From contig CATWBR010000267.1 in assembly GCA_958349075.1 (NCBI GenBank), positions 1-6,392 on the forward strand: a DNA stretch of 6,392 nt. The letters run 5' to 3'. This DNA is from an uncultured Clostridium sp. Its GTDB lineage: Bacteria; Bacillota; Clostridia; Lachnospirales; Lachnospiraceae. A program made the translations under genes and the position numbers. Shown piece after piece: positions 6,072-6,392 of this stretch (positions are counted from its first letter, which is position 1; every line of letters starts with the position of its first letter). Under the pieces are notes generated by a model, which saw only the letters and a list, made by a program, of their open reading frames with translations, was not told the origin of the DNA and ran no database searches.

Positions 6072-6374
6072 CTAAGGTTCCTCCTTTTTGATTTTCTTAT
6101 ATTCGGAAATCAGAAGCTTGGCGGTGTCAAAATCGAGCTTTTCGTTCAGCGCAAGCCGCTTGATCAGGGCGATATACGGCTCATTCGCAGTGTCCTCGCT
6201 GATTAGGATCTTCTGAATTATTTTGTCCAGCCTCAGCCGGACCGTGGGATAGGTGACATGGTACTGGCCGGCAATTTCTTTCAGGGAACCGGACGCCAGT
6301 ATAAACTTTTTGATAAAAGTGACGTCCTCGTCATCCAGGTTGGCCATCCAGTCAGGTATGATTTCGATTGACAT
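6072..6374 (-). CDS. DUF2089-like helix-turn-helix protein, probable transcription regulator
   Basis: This is a 100-aa protein. The segment LDDEDVTFIKKFILASGSLKEIAGQYHVTYPTVRLRLDKII (residues 13-53, split here as LDDEDVTFIKKFILASGS and then LKEIAGQYHVTYPTVRLRLD) has the DUF2089 layout: an acidic opening, a helix, and a helix-turn-helix whose recognition helix is YPTVRxRLD (42-50). The C-terminal part (about 66-96) is helical and rich in Lys and Glu. Longer DUF2089 proteins have an N-terminal Cys-rich zinc ribbon; this one has no Cys and starts almost at the HTH domain. The start at 6374 is preferred because AAGGAG (6389-6384) lies 9 bases before it; an in-frame ATG at 6380 is only 3 bases from that site and would add two residues. 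DNA binding is inferred from the fold, and targets are unknown. It forms a two-gene unit with the membrane protein that follows. Confidence 0.8.
   Translation of the reverse strand: MSIEIIPDWMANLDDEDVTFIKKFILASGSLKEIAGQYHVTYPTVRLRLDKIIQKILISEDTANEPYIALIKRLALNEKLDFDTAKLLISEYKKIKKEEP
6080..6086 (-). promoter_or_regulatory. Ribosome binding site of the small membrane protein, inside the preceding gene
   Basis: AAGGAGG on the minus strand lies 8 bases before ATG 6071. It overlaps the last codons of the DUF2089-like gene, so ribosomes finishing that gene pass over it. This indicates coupled expression. Confidence 0.75.
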
Positions 6375-6383
6375 AAGCATTCA

Positions 6384-6389
6384 CTCCTT
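6384..6389 (-). promoter_or_regulatory. Ribosome binding site deciding the DUF2089-like start
   Basis: AAGGAG on the minus strand is 9 bases from ATG 6374 and 3 bases from ATG 6380. The spacing favours the shorter protein. The promoter of this unit must lie beyond the end of the window. Confidence 0.7.
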
Positions 6390-6392
6390 AGG

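Noticed and set aside
1..6392. Search for CRISPR repeats, tRNA or rRNA genes, insertion sequences, toxin-antitoxin pairs or phage genes
   Set aside because: No spaced repeats, cloverleaf, transposase motif or terminal repeats were seen; nearly all of the window is accounted for by ordinary genes.

Overview
The window looks like part of an anaerobic, fermentative Bacillota genome, most likely class Clostridia and plausibly Lachnospiraceae. The grounds are indirect: roughly half G+C by eye, strong AGGAGG-type ribosome binding sites, frequent AGG (Arg) and GGA (Gly) codons, an etfB-etfA pair of the clostridial type, and a DUF2089-type regulator. No rRNA, tRNA, CRISPR array, insertion sequence or phage gene was seen, and every gene fully inside the window appears intact.

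Bases 14-5537 hold five tightly packed plus-strand genes that look like one operon: etfB (14-811), etfA (831-1871, GTG start), a crotonase-superfamily enzyme (1992-2792), a family I acyl-CoA:carboxylate CoA-transferase (best start 2810, to 4105) and a sodium:solute symporter (best start 4158, to 5537). Gaps are 19, 120, 17 and 52 bp. The 120-bp gap before the crotonase contains a 25-codon ORF with its own ribosome binding site, whose stop overlaps the crotonase start. The operon probably begins upstream of base 1, since no promoter is visible. It ends at a long hairpin (5606-5668).

Together the genes suggest uptake and CoA-dependent anaerobic metabolism of a carboxylic acid. The symporter would import the acid, the CoA-transferase would load CoA onto it from acetyl-CoA or another acyl-CoA, the crotonase would hydrate or isomerise the thioester, and EtfAB would exchange electrons with an acyl-CoA dehydrogenase. 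That dehydrogenase is not in the window and may lie just upstream. The logic resembles clostridial butyrate-type chemistry and caffeoyl-CoA reduction, but the substrate cannot be read from this sequence. Three proteins depart from their family pattern at key positions: Thr115 replaces one catalytic Glu in the crotonase, His55 sits where PutP has its sodium-linked Asp55 in the symporter, and the glycine-rich motifs of the CoA-transferase are altered. This suggests a specialised rather than a housekeeping pathway.

Bases 5670-6374, on the minus strand and convergent with the operon, hold a two-gene unit: a 100-aa DUF2089-like helix-turn-helix protein followed directly (TAGATG junction) by a 133-aa protein with three predicted membrane segments. 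This looks like a small regulator with a membrane partner and is probably unrelated to the catabolic operon. Its promoter would lie beyond base 6392.
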